Positions 1 to 7,125 of a stretch of DNA of 24,248 nucleotides are shown one piece after another. The first letter of the stretch is position 1, and each line of letters starts with the position of its first letter. The notes under the pieces were generated by a model that was not told the origin of the DNA, did no database searches, and saw only the letters and a list, made by a program, of their open reading frames with translations. The stretch comes from CAIVAT01 sp964387205 (GTDB lineage: Bacteria; Bacteroidota; Bacteroidia; Bacteroidales; FEN-979), in the NCBI GenBank assembly GCA_964387205.1, contig CAYLVY010000052.1, positions 1 to 24,248 of the forward strand. Direction: 5' to 3'. The position numbers and the translations under genes are program-made.

Positions 1-252
1 TCCGCTCCGGGGTGTCGTTCTCCCATCCGAAAATAAAACCGGCGATCACGGCGATACCGTATTTGTGTAGTTTTTTGAACACCGTATCAAAAGAATCCAC
101 TCCCATTTTTACATTCAGCCGTTTGTTGGCACCCGAAAGCTGATCTTCCTGTTCCGATTCGATGCCGATAAAGAGCATCCTGCAACCGCTTTTGGCAGCA
201 TAACGGAGCACCTCTTCATTGTCTGCCACGTTGATCGATGCCTGGCCGATCC
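1..252 (-). CDS. B12-binding radical SAM protein, internal fragment (both ends missing)
   Basis: Read on the minus strand, this piece encodes about 84 residues without a stop, from IGQASINV to GWENDTPER. It is truncated by the window edge at base 1 and by the N run at 253. It matches bases 285-536 of the neighbouring gene with about 16 mismatches in 252 bases. Only two change the protein (K for Q after the YAA motif, and T for N in SFDNVF). The segment corresponds to residues of roughly 242-325 of the neighbour, in the second half of the radical SAM barrel. It is either the end of an unmerged contig carrying a strain variant of that same gene, or part of a fourth, very recent tandem copy. The homology is clear; whether it is a separate gene is not. 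Confidence 0.7.
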
Positions 253-262
253 NNNNNNNNNN
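253..262. other. Assembly gap (10 N)
   Basis: Ten consecutive N interrupt the radical SAM array. The left flank up to base 252 is homologous to bases 285-536 of the right flank, so the suffix of the left contig overlaps the prefix of the right contig at about 94% identity. Ten N is probably a placeholder, so the true gap could be zero, negative (an unmerged overlap) or about 1 kb (missing end of one gene plus start of another). Confidence 0.95.
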
Positions 263-1260
263 GTAAATTCCACCCGGTGGTCGATCCGCTCCGGGGTGTC
301 GTTCTCCCATCCGAAAATAAAACCGGCGATCACGGCGATTCCGTATTTGTGCAGTTTTTTAAATACATTGTCGAATGAATCCACCCCCATTTTTACATTC
401 AGCCGCTTGTTGGCACCCGAAAGCTGATCTTCCTGTTCTGATTCGATGCCGATAAAGAGCATCCTGCAACCGCTTTGGGCGGCATAACGGAGCACCTCTT
501 CATTGTCGGCCACATTGATCGATGCCTGGCCGATCCAGTCCTTCCGTATCCCGTTTTCAATCATGGATCTGAAGAGTTCGATCGCGCGTTCCTGAGAGCG
601 TTTGTTGTTGCCCACGATGTTATCGTCGAGAATGAAGAGGTTTCGCTGGGGTATCTCTTTCATCTCTTCAATCACCTCGGGGATGGGGCGGTTGCGGTAA
701 TGGCTGCCGTTGAAAGCGGTAACGGAACAGAAGTCGCAGTTCATCGGACAGCCCCTGGTAGTCTGGACCGAGGCAAAGATATATCCCGGATGAAACAGGT
801 CGCGGCGTGGTTGCGGCGACCTGATCAAAGAAGTGAAAGCTCCCCGGTAAACTTTCTGCAGGGAGCCGGCCTCAAAATCGCTGATTACCTGCGGCCAAAC
901 CGATTCCGCCTCGCCGATCACCACGCAATCGACATACTTACCCGCTTCATCCGGGCACATCGAAGCATGGATCCCGCCTATCACGGTGGGGATTCCCTTT
1001 TCACGATAGATTTTCGCCAGTTCATAGGCCCGGGTCACCGTGGAACTGAAGGCTGTAAAACCTACGAAATCGGCATCATAATATTGAAAATGACGAAAAT
1101 TCTCATCGATGATCTTGATCTTCCAGTCGGAGGGGGTGAGCGCTGCAATGATCCCGAGGCTCAGCGGTTGGTACCGGGTATCTTTATTGACAATAAAACC
1201 GCTGCCGCTTTTATTGGCAGGATTAATGAGCAACAGGGTCTTTCTTTTCTTTTCGCTCAT
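263..1260 (-). CDS. B12-binding radical SAM protein, third copy, C-terminus lost in gap
   Basis: This is the first 332 residues of a protein whose paralogues are 451-456 residues long. The start is the ATG at 1260-1258, which overlaps the TGA of the upstream paralogue in an ATGA arrangement and aligns with the paralogue starts (a short charged stretch, then LLLINPAN). An N-terminal cobalamin-binding Rossmann-type domain covers roughly residues 8-140, with conserved LGIIAALTPSDW, IDEN, GGIHAS and VVIGEAE. I see no DxHxxG motif, as is common in B12-dependent radical SAM enzymes. The radical SAM domain follows, with the CX3CX2C cluster motif RGCPMNCDFC (Cys171, 175, 178). The family includes methyltransferases and cyclases such as HpnP and BchE; the substrate here is unknown. 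The reading frame is intact up to the gap. Translational coupling to the upstream copy is likely. Confidence 0.88.
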
Positions 1261-2627
1261 ATTTTTCCTTCCGTTGCCTGATATTGGTAGTTGCTTGGTT
1301 TTTCCAGCCCCACACTCCGGTAGTTGAGGTTGGAATTCCATGCCCACACCGCGCTGCGGATACTTCGGGTATTCCAGAGCGTCCGGAGAAATTTCCACCG
1401 GATGGTATTCATATCGCAGATCCGCTTGTAAGATTCATTGGTGGTTTCGGCGAGGCTTTGCGGTGTCATTTTCATCGGTTTGAATACCACGTCGGAAAAA
1501 TGAAAGTGCTGCCAGTCTTTTGGGAATTGACGGCACAGGATTCTGTCTTCTCCCACCAGACGGTTATACAGCGTGGTTCCGGGCAGCGGGGTCATGACAC
1601 TTGCCTGGGTTACATCGACGCTGCTCCGGAGGATATAGCGGGTCCGTGCTTCAAGGGAAGCGGTGGTATCGGAATCCATGCCGAAAATGAAGGCTCCCAG
1701 CACCACAATCCCTTGACGGTGGATCGTTCTGAAGGCTTGCCGGTAACTTTCCACTCCAAGTTTAAGGTTGAGTTTTTTATTGGCATCCTTTAGGGCGGCC
1801 GGGTCTTCGGCTTCAATGCCGATCAGCAGCATCCGGCATCCGCTCCGGGCCGCAAGTTTCAACAATTCAGGTTTTTCGGCAATGTTCAGGGAGGTTTGGG
1901 CAAACCACTCCTTTCGGAGATTTCGCCGGATCATCCCTTCAAAGATGGCGCGGGCATGATTTTCCGCTTCCTGGTTATAACCTGCAATATTGTCATCCAC
2001 GAAATAGATCATCCGGTGCGGCAGTGAGGCGATCTCATCCACCACCGTTTCCGGGTCGCGCAACCGGTACTGGTGGCCGTTAAAGGCAGGGACGGAGCAG
2101 AAATCACAATTCATAGGACAACCCCTTGAGGTCTGGACAGAGGCGAACAGGTAACCGGGATGAAACAGATCGTGACGGGCAGGCGGCACCTTTTTCATAT
2201 CGGTGAGTTTCGACCGGTAGACCTGCTGTAAACGGCCTGCACCGGCATCTTCCAGTACCTGATGCCATACGCCTTCTGCTTCGCCGATGACCACTGAATC
2301 TGCATAATTCAATGCTTCGGAAGGAAGGGAAGAGGCGTGAATCCCGCCCAATACCACCGGGATTCCTTTTTCACGATACAGCCCGGCGATCTGATAAGCC
2401 CGGTTGACATTGGCCGTCATCGCGGTAATCCCCACCAGGTCTGCATCGCGGTAGCGAAACTCCCTGAAGTTTTCATCCGCGATCCGGATACCCCAATCGG
2501 AAGGAGTGAGCGCCGCCAGTATCCCGAGGGCCAGGGGTGCCTGCTTCGACTGTCTCCTTAGCAAATAGCCTTTACGATAGGTATTGGCCGGGTTTACCAG
2601 CAGGAGTTGTTTCGTGGGTTTCACCAT
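1257..2627 (-). CDS. B12-binding radical SAM protein, second copy
   Basis: Complete protein of 456 residues. The N-terminal cobalamin-binding domain spans about residues 7-140 (LLLVNPAN, LGILAALTPSDW, ADEN, GGIHAS, VVIGEAE). The radical SAM barrel follows with SRGCPMNCDFCSVPAFNG, whose Cys170, 174 and 177 should bind the [4Fe-4S] cluster that cleaves S-adenosylmethionine. Further family motifs are FVDDNIAG and SGCRMLLIGIE, the latter in the C-terminal half of the barrel. The last 100 or so residues are a basic, family-specific tail. It begins 20 bases after the first copy ends and overlaps the start of the third by ATGA, so the three form one operon. A perfect -7 element (TATCTTTG) sits only four bases before its ATG. 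The reaction cannot be inferred from sequence alone; methylation or another radical change at an unactivated carbon is typical of the class. Confidence 0.9.
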   Translation of the reverse strand: MVKPTKQLLLVNPANTYRKGYLLRRQSKQAPLALGILAALTPSDWGIRIADENFREFRYRDADLVGITAMTANVNRAYQIAGLYREKGIPVVLGGIHASSLPSEALNYADSVVIGEAEGVWHQVLEDAGAGRLQQVYRSKLTDMKKVPPARHDLFHPGYLFASVQTSRGCPMNCDFCSVPAFNGHQYRLRDPETVVDEIASLPHRMIYFVDDNIAGYNQEAENHARAIFEGMIRRNLRKEWFAQTSLNIAEKPELLKLAARSGCRMLLIGIEAEDPAALKDANKKLNLKLGVESYRQAFRTIHRQGIVVLGAFIFGMDSDTTASLEARTRYILRSSVDVTQASVMTPLPGTTLYNRLVGEDRILCRQFPKDWQHFHFSDVVFKPMKMTPQSLAETTNESYKRICDMNTIRWKFLRTLWNTRSIRSAVWAWNSNLNYRSVGLEKPSNYQYQATEGKI

Positions 2628-2631
2628 GTTG

Positions 2632-2639
2632 CAAAGATA
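2632..2639 (-). promoter_or_regulatory. Perfect -7 box, possibly leaderless start
   Basis: On the minus strand the 20-base gap between the first and second radical SAM genes contains TATCTTTG, which fits the Bacteroidota -7 consensus TAnnTTTG and is identical to the box at 4060-4067. It lies four bases upstream of the ATG at 2627, so a transcript from it would start at or next to the start codon. The -33 region is poor (TTA where TTTG is expected). It may be a weak internal promoter or chance. Confidence 0.4.
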
Positions 2640-2647
2640 CCGAATTC

Positions 2648-4003
2648 TTATCTGCAGTAATGGATCGGCCGTTCAAACATGATGTTGCGGTATTGCTTGT
2701 TCACGGCTGCCGACCAGATGGCTGCTTCCAGGTTACGTGTATTGATCAGTGTCCTGAAAAACCGGCTATGTCTGCGCATCGGGTGGTACATGCTCTCCCA
2801 GGCACGGGTCATTCTGAGAGCCAGTTCTTCGGATGGGATCAGGGGATGACGGATGACAATATCTTCCCAATTGTAATATTGCCAGTCATGAGGGAAATTG
2901 TCGCAGGCAATCCTCCCTTCCTCTTCCATCCTCCTGGCAAGTTTGGTGCCGGGATAGGGGGTGAGGATGCTGGTCTGGATGCAATCTACATTCAGTTTGT
3001 TGATGAAGCGGGCACGGGCAGTGATGCTCTCCGCGGTATCGGTCTCCATGCCGAAAATGAAGGTTCCGAATACCGCAATTCCTGCTTTCTGGAAATTTCG
3101 GATGATATGGTGATAATTTTCACTTCCTTTGCGGAGATTGTTCTTCTTTCCGGCCGATTTCAGCGCTTCGGCGCTTTCCGTTTCAAAACCTACCAGCAGC
3201 ATTTTGCAGCCGCTCTTCGCCGCCAGCCGCACTACTTCCGGGTCGTCGGCAAAATCGACAGAGGTCTGGGAAAACCAATTGAATTTCATGCCGCTGCCGA
3301 TGATGGCACTGAACAACTCTTTGGCCCGCTCCCGGTGGGACTGGGTGATACCGCCGATGTTGTCATCGACAAAGAAAATGTTCCGCCCGTCCCCATGGAA
3401 TTTTTTCAGTTCATCTATCACCTCCTCGACCGGTCTGGGCCGGTACATACCGCCGTTGAAGGAAGTAACGGAGCAGAAGTCGCAGTTCATCGGGCATCCT
3501 CGGGAGGTTTGCACCGATCTCCAAACATAAAGCGGATGCTGAATATCATGCCGCGGAACCGGCTGATGGTGCATTTCGGTGAAACTTCCGCGATAGATCT
3601 TTTGCATTTTTCCGGCTTCAAAGTCGGTCAGCACCTGCCCCCAGACAGTTTCGGCTTCTCCGATCACCACGCAGTCCACAAATTTCAGGGCCTCTTCGGG
3701 ACACATGGAAGCGTGGATGCCTCCCATGACGACAGGGATATTACGTTCCCGGTAGGTGCGCGCAATCTCATAAGCCCGGTAAGCATTCGGTGTGTATGCA
3801 GTCAGCCCAACCAGATCGGCTTCCCGGAAGCGAAACCGCTGATAGTTTTCATCCAGTATCCTTGTTTTCCAGGGTTTGGGCGTGAGGGCAGCGATGATCC
3901 CCAGGCAGAGCGGCGGGGTTTTATCGTGGTCATAATGGGCAAGCCCGACTCTGTACGTGCTTACCGGGTTGATAAGCAACAGCCTGGGAGTAGGGTTGTC
4001 CAT
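2648..4003 (-). CDS. B12-binding radical SAM protein, first copy
   Basis: Protein of 451 residues from the ATG at 4003-4001. A TTG at 4012 would add three residues, but the ATG start aligns exactly with the second copy (M, six residues, then LLL). The N-terminal cobalamin-binding domain covers about residues 8-138 (LLLINPVS, LGIIAALTPKPW, LDEN, GGIHASMCPEEA, VVIGEAE). The radical SAM motif is SRGCPMNCDFCSVTSFNG with Cys170, 174 and 177, followed by FFVDDNIGG, SGCKMLLVGFE and GTFIFGMETDT. It is the promoter-proximal gene of the array, divergent from the acyl carrier protein operon with 83 bases between the two start codons. The protein is clearly paralogous to the two downstream genes but diverged, so the array is an old duplication with specialised copies. 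Substrate unknown; a lipid or acyl chain made by the divergent operon is one possibility. Confidence 0.9.
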   Translation of the reverse strand: MDNPTPRLLLINPVSTYRVGLAHYDHDKTPPLCLGIIAALTPKPWKTRILDENYQRFRFREADLVGLTAYTPNAYRAYEIARTYRERNIPVVMGGIHASMCPEEALKFVDCVVIGEAETVWGQVLTDFEAGKMQKIYRGSFTEMHHQPVPRHDIQHPLYVWRSVQTSRGCPMNCDFCSVTSFNGGMYRPRPVEEVIDELKKFHGDGRNIFFVDDNIGGITQSHRERAKELFSAIIGSGMKFNWFSQTSVDFADDPEVVRLAAKSGCKMLLVGFETESAEALKSAGKKNNLRKGSENYHHIIRNFQKAGIAVFGTFIFGMETDTAESITARARFINKLNVDCIQTSILTPYPGTKLARRMEEEGRIACDNFPHDWQYYNWEDIVIRHPLIPSEELALRMTRAWESMYHPMRRHSRFFRTLINTRNLEAAIWSAAVNKQYRNIMFERPIHYCR

Positions 4004-4037
4004 CCGTGTCAAAGATTTTACGGCAAAAATACGGTTA

Positions 4038-4067
4038 TTTGCGGTAAGCCAAAAAAAATTATCTTTG
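4038..4067 (+). promoter_or_regulatory. Bacteroidota-type promoter for the ACP operon
   Basis: TTTG at 4038-4041 and TATCTTTG at 4060-4067 are separated by 18 bases, a close fit to the Bacteroidota consensus TTTG-N(about 19)-TAnnTTTG. Transcription would start near 4074, leaving a leader of about a dozen bases before the ATG at 4087. This is the most convincing promoter in the window. Confidence 0.75.
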
Positions 4068-4086
4068 CACCATAAAGATACTGAAA

Positions 4087-4320
4087 ATGAACATTGAAGA
4101 GTTTATCAAACATATTGAAGCAGAATTCGATGATCTGAAACCGGGGGTGCTGAAACCGGAAAGTATGTTCAGGGAAGTTTTTGAATGGAATTCCATCAAT
4201 GCGCTGATCCTGATCGCGATGGTGAAGACTGAATATGAGGTTACCCTGACGGCTGATGACCTGATCAAATCAAAAACCGTAAATGATATTTATAAACTGG
4301 TTGAATCCAGGGTGGCATAG
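4087..4320 (+). CDS. Acyl carrier protein
   Basis: A 77-residue acidic protein with the four-helix acyl carrier fold signature. Ser36 in EWNSINALILIA is the expected phosphopantetheine attachment site; the usual DSL is replaced by NSI. It would carry acyl intermediates as thioesters in the cytoplasm for the ketosynthase and reductase encoded directly downstream (three bases to the next ATG). Housekeeping AcpP is normally strongly conserved around DSLD and linked to fabF. This divergent, locus-specific copy instead suggests a dedicated carrier for one product. It is the first gene after the strong promoter at 4038-4067. Confidence 0.88.
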   Translation: MNIEEFIKHIEAEFDDLKPGVLKPESMFREVFEWNSINALILIAMVKTEYEVTLTADDLIKSKTVNDIYKLVESRVA

Positions 4321-4323
4321 ACA

Positions 4324-5379
4324 ATGGCTTTTTTAACCCTCAGCGGGATCAGGTTCTCCGGGCTTGCCGGAGCCGTTCCAAAGCAGAAAGAACAAAATGC
4401 CGGTTACCGGTGGATCACTGTGAAGGAACGCGAGTCACTTATCCGGAATATCGGAGTGGAAACACGACGTGTGGCTGCAAGGGGAACTACTACTTCAGAT
4501 CTGTGTACCATTGCCGCTGAAAAACTTCTCACCGAACTGGAGTGGGACCATGGTAGTATCGATCTGCTGATTTTTGTCTCCCAGTCGAGGGATTACCTGG
4601 TTCCTACCACCGCCTGCATTGTGCAACACCGCCTGGGATTGCCCCATTCCTGCGTGGCTTTCGACATGGCGATGGGCTGTTCGGGATATGTATATGGTCT
4701 TTCGGTCATGGCGGGCATGATGCAGTCGGGAATGATCCGCAAAGGGCTGCTGATGGTGGGGGACATCTCCACGTTGACCACGAGCTACCGCGACAAAAGC
4801 ACCTATCCGCTTTTCGGCGATGTGGGAACGGTTACCGCGCTGGAATACGATCCACAGGCGCCGCCCATGCAATTCAACCTGCAGACCGATGGTTCAGGGC
4901 ATGAAGCGATCATCATCCGTGATGGTGGCGCCCGTCATGTTATGTCACGCAAATCCTTTGATATTAAAAAGATTTCGCCGGGAATTTACAGGTCCAGGCT
5001 TCATCTTGAACTGGACGGAATTGAAGTATTCAATTTTACCCTCCGGGAGGTGGTACCCAACATTAAAGCCTTGCTGAAGCAGACCGGACAATCCCTGGAT
5101 CAGATCGACCACGTGGTATTTCACCAGGCCAACCGCCTCATCAACGAGACCCTGCGGAAGATGCTGAAACTCGACCCTGCCAAGGTTCCGTACTCCATCC
5201 GGGAATTCGGCAACACCAGTGGCGCTTCCGTGCCGCTGACCATGCTGGTTGCCCTTCGTGATCCTTTACGGAACGAATCGCTGATGTTGTTGCTTTCCGC
5301 CTTTGGCGTAGGCCTCTCCTGGGGCTCGGCCATCGTAGAGACCAACAGGTTGTGTATCCCTGAACTGATCGAAGTGTAA
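4324..5379 (+). CDS. 3-oxoacyl-ACP synthase III (FabH-like ketosynthase)
   Basis: A 351-residue protein of the ketoacyl-ACP synthase III family. The thiolase-fold catalytic triad is complete: Cys119 in AMGCSGYVYGL, His267 in VFHQANRLI and Asn297 in GNTSGASVP. Enzymes of this family condense an acyl-CoA primer with malonyl-ACP in the cytoplasm; some members instead transfer or release acyl groups. It follows the acyl carrier protein by three bases and precedes the reductase by 11, so the three probably act as one short elongation module. No FabF-type elongating ketosynthase or dehydratase lies nearby, so the module as encoded here would make a short 3-oxo or 3-hydroxy acyl-ACP. It is less likely to be the housekeeping FabH, given its operon with a glycosyltransferase. 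Confidence 0.9.
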   Translation: MAFLTLSGIRFSGLAGAVPKQKEQNAGYRWITVKERESLIRNIGVETRRVAARGTTTSDLCTIAAEKLLTELEWDHGSIDLLIFVSQSRDYLVPTTACIVQHRLGLPHSCVAFDMAMGCSGYVYGLSVMAGMMQSGMIRKGLLMVGDISTLTTSYRDKSTYPLFGDVGTVTALEYDPQAPPMQFNLQTDGSGHEAIIIRDGGARHVMSRKSFDIKKISPGIYRSRLHLELDGIEVFNFTLREVVPNIKALLKQTGQSLDQIDHVVFHQANRLINETLRKMLKLDPAKVPYSIREFGNTSGASVPLTMLVALRDPLRNESLMLLLSAFGVGLSWGSAIVETNRLCIPELIEV

Positions 5380-5390
5380 ATGATCCTGAC

Positions 5391-6140
5391 GTGAACGAAT
5401 TTTCCTTATCCGGCAAGAAAATCCTGATCACCGGCGCCTCCTCGGGCATTGGCCGGCAGGCTGCCCTTTTGGCTGCAAGTTATGGCGCCACACTTTTCCT
5501 GACCGGAAGGGATGAGGGGCGACTGCAGAAAACCGTCAGGGAAATTTCGGCCCAACCTGCCATCGCAGGGAATCCGGCATCATACCTTTTAGACCTGACA
5601 GTGGAAAAGGAGTTGGATGTTTTAGCGGAAGCGCTTCCCGGACTTAATGGAATTGCCCATTGTGCAGGGATTGTCGGTCCCCTGCCGGTAAAATTCATCA
5701 CGGAGGAAGATATCTGCCAAATGTTCGGGATCAACTATCATGCTCCCGTGAATCTGACAAGTAAACTATTGAGAAAGAAAAAGATAGAGCCTAATGCCTC
5801 TGTTGTTTTCATGTCCACCATTGCTACCCGCAACCCATATTTCGGAGGTGCCCTGTACAGCGGAGCAAAAGCGGCGCTCGAAGCTTACTCCAGGACACTG
5901 GCCCTGGAGATGGTGCCACGGGGAATACGCTCCAATTTTATCATGGCAGGGCTGGTCGATACACCGATGATCGAAAACCCTTCAGAGCCGGGCATGCAGC
6001 AAGAGGCGCTTAAAAGATATCTTTCCCGGTATCCGCTGGGAGTCGGGAAACCTGAGGATGTGGCTTCCGCAATCCTGTATTTCCTGAGTGACGCCTCCCG
6101 CTGGGTCTCCGGAACCTCATTGATCATGGGAGGAGAATAG
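5391..6140 (+). CDS. Short-chain dehydrogenase/reductase (FabG-like)
   Basis: A 249-residue classical SDR. It has the Rossmann glycine motif TGASSGIG (residues 14-21) and the catalytic tetrad Asn115, Ser142, Tyr156 and Lys160 (YSGAK). The C-terminal DASRWVSGTSLIMGGE is typical of FabG-like 3-oxoacyl-ACP reductases. The start is GTG at 5391; an ATG at 5380 is out of frame and soon stopped. A likely role is NAD(P)H-dependent reduction of the 3-oxoacyl-ACP made by the upstream ketosynthase to a 3-hydroxyacyl-ACP. Reduction of a sugar intermediate cannot be excluded, since SDRs are common in glycan loci. It directly abuts the glycosyltransferase gene, whose ATG follows its stop codon immediately. 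Confidence 0.85.
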   Translation: MNEFSLSGKKILITGASSGIGRQAALLAASYGATLFLTGRDEGRLQKTVREISAQPAIAGNPASYLLDLTVEKELDVLAEALPGLNGIAHCAGIVGPLPVKFITEEDICQMFGINYHAPVNLTSKLLRKKKIEPNASVVFMSTIATRNPYFGGALYSGAKAALEAYSRTLALEMVPRGIRSNFIMAGLVDTPMIENPSEPGMQQEALKRYLSRYPLGVGKPEDVASAILYFLSDASRWVSGTSLIMGGE

Positions 6141-7118
6141 ATGATGGAAAAAAGCAACTTTTACTCTGTCGTCATCCCGGTCTTCAACAGCCAATCCTCC
6201 CTACGGGAACTTTATATTGGAATTGCAGCCGTTTTCCATCAGGAATCCGCACTTTTTGAGGTCATTTTCGTGGACGATTGCAGTCACGACGCAAGCTGGG
6301 AGGTGCTGTCAGCCCTTCAACAGGAATATCCCGGATTGGTCAGGGCGATAAGGCTGTCGCGCAACTTTGGCCAGCACAATGCCACCCTTTGCGGACTCAC
6401 TTTTGCCCGGGGCGACCGGATCATCACTATCGACGACGATCTTCAGACGCCACCGGCCGAAATCAAAAAACTGATCGCCTGCCGGGAAAAGTATGACCAT
6501 GACCTTGTTTACGGGATCAGTCGCCGGAAACACCATTCGGCCGCACGCAACCTCGGGAGCCGGTCGCTGAAGGTCTCGGCCCGTACCTTCCATCAATCGC
6601 GGGGAGAAGGATCATCGTTCAGACTCATATCCAGGGAACTTTGCGACAGGATCATCCTCCATCGCCAGAATTTCATATTCCTCGACGAGGTGATGCAATG
6701 GTACACCGATGATATCGGATTTGCCGAAGTGGAGCATCTTCCACGAAAATATGACCGCTCGGGCTATTCATTTGCCAAACTTTTTTCACTGCTGGCCAAC
6801 ATTGTACTTTACTATACGATGATGCCGCTGAAATTGCTGGTGTATGGAGGATTGGCTATTTCCTTCGTCTCATTCCTCTATGGCCTCTTTTTTATCTTTA
6901 AAAAGATCGTATTTGATGTTCCGCTGGGATATACCTCGCTGATTGTCACGATCCTGTTCTCTACCAGTATTATCCTCTTCGGCCTTGGGGTGCTGGGTGA
7001 GTACCTGAGCCGGATGTATCAGATACAGAACGGCAAACCGCCCTATTCCATCAAACGTGTGCTGGATGCCCCGGTGAAGGAAGATCAGAACCGCAGGGAT
7101 CCGGATCATTCCGGTTAA
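6141..7118 (+). CDS. Family 2 glycosyltransferase, polyprenyl-phosphate sugar synthase type, membrane-anchored
   Basis: A 325-residue protein with a cytoplasmic GT-A domain of about 225 residues followed by two membrane segments (about 232-254 and 262-287). Motifs VVIPVFN (10-16), FVDDCS (43-48), RNFGQHNA (74-81) and DDDLQTPP (98-105) place it with the DPM1/GtrB/ArnC group, which moves a sugar from a nucleotide carrier to polyprenyl phosphate at the inner membrane. The DDDLQ aspartates bind the metal and nucleotide. It is the last gene of the acyl carrier protein operon and has a good Shine-Dalgarno (GGGAGGAG) within the end of the preceding gene. Its product would be a lipid-linked monosaccharide for glycan or lipid A modification. 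The sugar is unknown; an acylated amino sugar would fit the neighbours. Confidence 0.88.
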   Translation: MMEKSNFYSVVIPVFNSQSSLRELYIGIAAVFHQESALFEVIFVDDCSHDASWEVLSALQQEYPGLVRAIRLSRNFGQHNATLCGLTFARGDRIITIDDDLQTPPAEIKKLIACREKYDHDLVYGISRRKHHSAARNLGSRSLKVSARTFHQSRGEGSSFRLISRELCDRIILHRQNFIFLDEVMQWYTDDIGFAEVEHLPRKYDRSGYSFAKLFSLLANIVLYYTMMPLKLLVYGGLAISFVSFLYGLFFIFKKIVFDVPLGYTSLIVTILFSTSIILFGLGVLGEYLSRMYQIQNGKPPYSIKRVLDAPVKEDQNRRDPDHSG

Positions 7119-7125
7119 GTATTGT

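Noticed and set aside
1..252. A separate pseudogene created by a frameshift or stop.
   Set aside because: The fragment reads open in the correct frame throughout. It is only cut by the window edge and the gap, so there is no evidence of decay.
475..1281. A 268-codon plus-strand frame opposite the third radical SAM copy.
   Set aside because: Antisense shadow; its sequence is low in recognisable structure while the minus-strand frame holds the cobalamin and radical SAM motifs.
115..1398. A single continuous reading frame across the N run with a start at 1398.
   Set aside because: After the N run the frame no longer matches the family, and the first 46 codons overlap the end of the upstream gene. 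The ATG at 1260 fits the paralogues, and the two flanks are homologous pieces rather than consecutive ones.
2537..4075. A 512-codon open frame on the plus strand opposite the first radical SAM gene.
   Set aside because: It lies wholly antisense to a protein with clear family motifs. It shows no domain and arises from codon bias of the opposite strand.
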